The translations under genes and the position numbers were made by a program. From contig NC_090125.1 in the NCBI RefSeq assembly GCF_023973825.1, forward strand, positions 2,763,412 to 2,827,411: 64,000 nt of DNA, read 5' to 3'. A model generated the notes under the pieces. It was given only the letters and a program-made list of their open reading frames with translations, did not search any database and was not told the origin of the DNA. Of this stretch, positions 60,322 through 64,000 are shown piece after piece (position 1 is the first letter of the stretch; each line of letters opens with the position of its first letter). Source of the DNA: Plasmodium brasilianum. Taxonomy: Eukaryota > Apicomplexa > Aconoidasida > Haemosporida > Plasmodiidae.

Positions 60322-63099
60322 TTAATCTTTTATTTTTTTTTCTACATTTGCGTATCTTTCACGCTTAATTTGTTTTTTGTCCTTAACTTCTTCTTCAGAT
60401 GATATAGATCTTGGTCTTTCTTTTTCTTCACCTTTTAGTCTTTGTTCTTTTTTTTCTGTTTCTTCCTGTTTTTCCCCTTTCGTCCTTCCTCTGAGATCCT
60501 GTTTAACTTCATATACTTTTGTCTGTTTTCTTTGTGTTTTTTTTCCATCTTCTTCCTTTATTTCATTAACTTTTTCATCTTTAATTTTTTCTTTACCCCT
60601 TTCACCTTTAACTTTTTCACTTTTGACATTTTCTTCTTTTACTTCCCTATGTGATCTTTTTGTTTCATATCTGTTTTCCTTCAACTCATATTTTAAGTTA
60701 TTTGATTTTTCCACATAATTATCTTTTCGTCTTTTTCTTTGTTCCTCAAATTCTTTATCACTCTCATTCATTACTTCACTTTTGTTTTTTCTTTTATTTC
60801 GCTCGTTTTTCACATTATGATTCGGATCAGAACTTTGGTTGGATGTCGAATCATCTGCATGATATTCTTTTTTTCTCTGGTGTGTATGATTATCCGTATT
60901 TTCGTCCGTATCAGACGATAATTTCGAATTGTTAGAAATGTTTAACGAATCATTTTTTTCGGTATTTTTCTCTCCACCTCTTCTTTCATCATTATATTTC
61001 CTACTTCTATCAGTTAAGCTGCGCCTTCTAGAACTCCCTGATTTGCATTTTTCAGAATCGACACTGTTTTTTTTCCTATAATAATTTTTAATATTATTTA
61101 ATAATTTTAAAGTTTCTTGACTACTTCGATTATTGTTCATTTTGGAATTTTTTAAATCATGATTATTTTCTTTTCCATGATTTGTAGAATAATTTTCATG
61201 TCTTTCTTTCCTTTTCAACATGCCTCGTGTCAAAACGCTACCACTTCTTACAATACTTTCCCTATTATATTTATAACGTCTTACATAACTAACATCTGAA
61301 TCATCATCACTATAACGTTTTTTACGACATCGTTTATTAGAATTTCTTCTACCTTTTTTATGTGAATTCCTTCGGTTAGCTCTCCCATGTTGGACTCGGT
61401 TTATATCCCGTAACCTCGAGTGTCCCCTTTTGTTATCAATGTCATTCGTATGCCTATCATTCGTATGCCTATCATTCGTATGCCTATCATTCGTATGTCT
61501 ATCATTCGTATGTCTATCATTCGTATGTCTATCATTCGTATGCCTATCATTCGTATGCCTATCATTCGTATGCCTATCATTCGTATGCCTATCATTCGTA
61601 TGTCTATCATTCGTATGTCTATCATTCGTATGTCTATCATTCGTATGCCTATCATTCGTATGCCTATCATTCGTATGCCTATCATTCGTATGTCTATCAT
61701 TCGTATGCCTATCATTCGTATATCTGTCATTCATATGCCTGTCATATGAATGTTTATCATGCTTATGCTTTTCTTGCCTGTGGAGTTTATACTTATCACT
61801 GTCATACTTATCGCTGTTATAGTGATCATTGTTAACCTTGTTCTTATTCACGTTGTCATTATTCTCGTTACTGCTACTATGATTTTTATTGATATCGTCA
61901 TTACTGTTCCTCCGTATGCCATTTTTATTTTTTTTAGTTCCTGCTCTAACGTCATGTACATATTTTGCTACGTTAAAATTGCCGGTATTTGGATTCGTGT
62001 ACTCTTCAAATGACGTCGACGAATCAGATGGACGCGCTGAGCTCACTGTATACGATTTAGAATTAGTTCCATATGAATCTCCTGAAGGAGTTGATTCACT
62101 GGAATAGGGTGACCCTATTGGACATGCCGAATCACTTGTATAGGAAATTCCGCTCACATGCGATACGTCTCTTGGACAAGAAGTGTCGGTAGGGGTTTCT
62201 GGACATTTCAGTATTTTAATCTTTCGTTTTTTTTTTTTATATTGTTTCCTCTTTGACTTAGACGAATAGCTAGAATAACTGGAATTTGACAAAGAGGAAT
62301 TTCTTTTTATACTTCTTGATTTATCTCCTTCGCTTGAAATATCCGATGATACTGTGTCCTTCGCATTACTTGATTCTTTCGAATATGATGAAGCGTATTT
62401 TTTATCATTTTTGAAATATTTTTCATTTTTTACTCTTTTTTCCTTATTTTCATATTTTGCTAATTTTTTTAATCTGTTTTTACTATTATTAAGCGTTCGT
62501 TCTTCCTTTATGCGCTCCTTTTTTTCTTTTACGCCTTCCTCTTTTTCCTTTACATGCTCCTTTTTTGTTTTTATGTGCTCCTTTTTTTCTTTTACATACT
62601 CCTTTTCTTCCTTTAGGCTCTCCTTTGCTTCCCTTTCGTCTTCCTTTTTTTCCTTTTTAATTTTCAGAGCCCTTTGAAAATTTTCTAATTGTTTTCTTTT
62701 TCTATCATTAAGCATATGAGTATTTTCGTTAGTGTTAATAGTTCGATTTTCACTTATGTTAAACTTTTCTTCTCTTTTTTTTTTTTCATAATATTCATCA
62801 TATAGTTTATTTCTGTAATTATTAACTAGTTCCTCAACGCCTTCTTTACCTGTATCTCTCAGACTTTCTTCATATAAATGAACTTTTAATTCTATATTTC
62901 TTTTATCAGAATGTTCAATGATAGAAAAATCGCAAGTATATTTTTTGTCAACTAGATTATTATTCATTTTTACTTCATTTCTAAATCTTTCATATTCTCT
63001 TAAAGTATTCCTAGCATTTCGAATATGTGCCATGTTCGTTTGAACGTATCCATTTGTTCCTGAACCTCTTGGAGTCTTCAACCCAATACCATTATACAT
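60322..63099 (-). CDS. CWC21/SRRM2 (SRm300)-type spliceosome protein with DRHTND repeats
   Basis: The N-terminus MYNGIGLKTPRGSGTNGYVQ is nearly invariant in Cwc21/SRm300 proteins. The cwf21 region continues with IIEHSDKRNIELKVHLYEESLRDTGK...VEELVNNYR to about residue 115. These proteins bind Prp8 and Snu114 at the catalytic centre of the spliceosome. The remainder of the 925 residues is a disordered Lys/Glu/Arg/Ser tail: KEK-type charged repeats (about 125-215), Ser-rich stretches, an array of about 18 DRHTND hexapeptides (about 445-553), and a basic RS-like section. The Ser/Arg richness agrees with SRRM2, whose tail is also disordered. The frame is open from ATG 63099 to the stop at 60322; I see no need for an intron. 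Confidence 0.9.
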   Translation of the reverse strand: MYNGIGLKTPRGSGTNGYVQTNMAHIRNARNTLREYERFRNEVKMNNNLVDKKYTCDFSIIEHSDKRNIELKVHLYEESLRDTGKEGVEELVNNYRNKLYDEYYEKKKREEKFNISENRTINTNENTHMLNDRKRKQLENFQRALKIKKEKKEDEREAKESLKEEKEYVKEKKEHIKTKKEHVKEKEEGVKEKKERIKEERTLNNSKNRLKKLAKYENKEKRVKNEKYFKNDKKYASSYSKESSNAKDTVSSDISSEGDKSRSIKRNSSLSNSSYSSYSSKSKRKQYKKKKRKIKILKCPETPTDTSCPRDVSHVSGISYTSDSACPIGSPYSSESTPSGDSYGTNSKSYTVSSARPSDSSTSFEEYTNPNTGNFNVAKYVHDVRAGTKKNKNGIRRNSNDDINKNHSSSNENNDNVNKNKVNNDHYNSDKYDSDKYKLHRQEKHKHDKHSYDRHMNDRYTNDRHTNDRHTNDRHTNDRHTNDRHTNDRHTNDRHTNDRHTNDRHTNDRHTNDRHTNDRHTNDRHTNDRHTNDRHTNDRHTNDRHTNDRHTNDIDNKRGHSRLRDINRVQHGRANRRNSHKKGRRNSNKRCRKKRYSDDDSDVSYVRRYKYNRESIVRSGSVLTRGMLKRKERHENYSTNHGKENNHDLKNSKMNNNRSSQETLKLLNNIKNYYRKKNSVDSEKCKSGSSRRRSLTDRSRKYNDERRGGEKNTEKNDSLNISNNSKLSSDTDENTDNHTHQRKKEYHADDSTSNQSSDPNHNVKNERNKRKNKSEVMNESDKEFEEQRKRRKDNYVEKSNNLKYELKENRYETKRSHREVKEENVKSEKVKGERGKEKIKDEKVNEIKEEDGKKTQRKQTKVYEVKQDLRGRTKGEKQEETEKKEQRLKGEEKERPRSISSEEEVKDKKQIKRERYANVEKKIKD
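61440..61739 (-). repeat. 18-bp coding minisatellite (DRHTND), about 17 copies
   Basis: Units of atcattcgtatg(c/t)ct repeat every 18 bp, encoding Asp-Arg-His-Thr-Asn-Asp on the minus strand. The only variation inside the main block is the synonymous Arg codon AGG/AGA (c/t on the + strand). Read left to right it runs C C C T T T C, C C C T T T C, C C T C. That is a seven-unit (126-bp) block repeated. Confidence 0.95.
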
Positions 63100-64000
63100 T
63101 TTGAGACTTCAATCTTTAAACTTTAATCTCTTATGCATAAAAAGGGAGACAGTAAAATCTCTATTTTTAACTCAATGCCCAATGCATACATATATTCATA
63201 CGTACATAAGCACGTACATATATATATATATAATTTTTTTTTTTTTTTCCTTTAATAGCTTCTTATGTGTGAAAATGGGCTCTACAGTGTTTAAGTGCCT
63301 TCAATAAGTATATACATACAAACATTCATACCTTCATGTATATATACATACATACATACATACAAACATACATACCTTCATGCATATATATGATATATAT
63401 ATATATATAATTATATATTAAATTGTTGATTTATTTCCGCACAAGGTAATTGTTTATGCTGTGAGGAGTTCATGCATATTCATATATAATACGTAAATAT
63501 GCATATATACGATAAGTATTTATCTGCTTGTTCGCTTGCTTTATAGGTGTAATTTTTCGTAAAAACACTCTTGTGTTTTTATTTCTGAATTCAGCAATTT
63601 CCGTATTTCTTCCTTCATTAAACTTTTTAGCTTCTTTTTAAGTATATATAAAATGCTATTATTCTTTTTGAGTTATATTTATATTCTTCCTATAATTTCT
63701 TTAACATTACAATATTGGAAGTTTGTATGGAAAAAATAAAAAATTATTTATATATTTTTTTTATTTTTTTAAAGAAAAAAAAAAAGAAAAAATGTTTGAA
63801 GCAGGTCTGCTTAACTTTGGAATTTAATTAAAAGAAAAAAATAAAAATGTATAAAATAAAATAAAATAAAAAATTAAATTAAATTAAATTAAATTAATTA
63901 TAAATTAAAAAAAAAAATATATAATAAAAAAAAAAAATAAATAAATACAAAATTAAAATATAAAAAATTAAAAATTAAAAATGAAGAATGAACAACTATG
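63100..64000. other. Upstream region of the CWC21-like gene, to the window edge
   Basis: Presumed promoter and 5' UTR. It includes two 44-bp direct repeats (63314-63357 and 63358 onward, sharing acatacaaacat and cataccttcatg), a T run near 63236, and an A-rich AAATT/AAAAT repeat stretch from about 63840 to 63980. No gene is visible up to the edge. Confidence 0.6.

Noticed and set aside
59960..60325. 121-codon hydrophobic frame overlapping the end of the CWC21-like gene.
   Set aside because: It opens with TTG, has no early ATG, and its Phe/Leu/Ile content simply reflects poly-T DNA in a 3' UTR.
61430..61822. 130-codon plus-strand frame of repeating CLSFV.
   Set aside because: Antisense shadow of the DRHTND repeat in the CWC21-like gene.

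Overview
The window looks like nuclear chromosomal DNA of a malaria parasite (genus Plasmodium). It is extremely A+T rich, with long poly-A/poly-T and (TA)n tracts between genes, short AT-rich GT..AG introns, and proteins swollen by Asn/Lys/Ser/Asp low-complexity inserts. The gene set is apicomplexan: a sortilin-type VPS10 receptor, the crystalloid protein LAP5/FNPA, Sir2B, eEF2, and a probable RON2 5' end. From memory, the order matches a block of P. falciparum chromosome 14 (about PF3D7_1450700 to PF3D7_1452000). That synteny is recalled, not computed. The species is not P. falciparum on general appearance, but I cannot fix it further; P. malariae- or P. ovale-like is a guess.

Layout, left to right. 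1-2303 (-): 5' part of a secreted repeat protein, probably RON2, running off the left edge. 5097-8239 (+): ribosome assembly factor TSR1, with an apparent frameshift in an A10 run. 9845-13245 (-): sortilin, 4 exons. 17288-18749 (+): calcineurin B, 6 exons, the first carrying 5 coding bases. 19984-22844 (+): LAP5/FNPA, 2 exons. 24424-24861 (+): spliceosome factor CWF18/CCDC12. 25547-29506 (-): sirtuin Sir2B. 31439-33816 (-): an 11-exon NSE2/MMS21-type SP-RING SUMO ligase, which I reconstructed exon by exon because no single long reading frame reveals it. 38337-44713 (+): a 1756-residue Asn-rich protein of unknown function with a 1.1-kb intron. 46187-48685 (-): eEF2. 52472-55000 (+): an ARF-like GTPase domain with a long charged tail. 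55716-57313 (-): thiolase-like acetyl-CoA acetyltransferase, 3 exons. 58215-59546 (+): a membrane protein I read as a divergent TraB-family member. 60322-63099 (-): a CWC21/SRRM2-type spliceosome protein with an 18-bp minisatellite.

This is housekeeping sequence rather than an operon or mobile island; each gene has its own promoter. Loose themes are RNA processing and translation (TSR1, CWF18, CWC21/SRRM2-like, eEF2), secretory traffic to the apical organelles (sortilin, ARF-like protein, the RON2-like cargo), chromatin and DNA repair (Sir2B, NSE2-like), and calcium signalling (calcineurin B). Intergenic DNA contains several clean minisatellites (20, 25 and 34 bp). I found no tRNA, rRNA, CRISPR array or mobile element. 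The most useful second looks are the NSE2-like gene model, the TSR1 frame break, the thiolase lacking its second catalytic cysteine, the divergent ARF-like and TraB-like proteins, and the recent duplications inside coding repeats.
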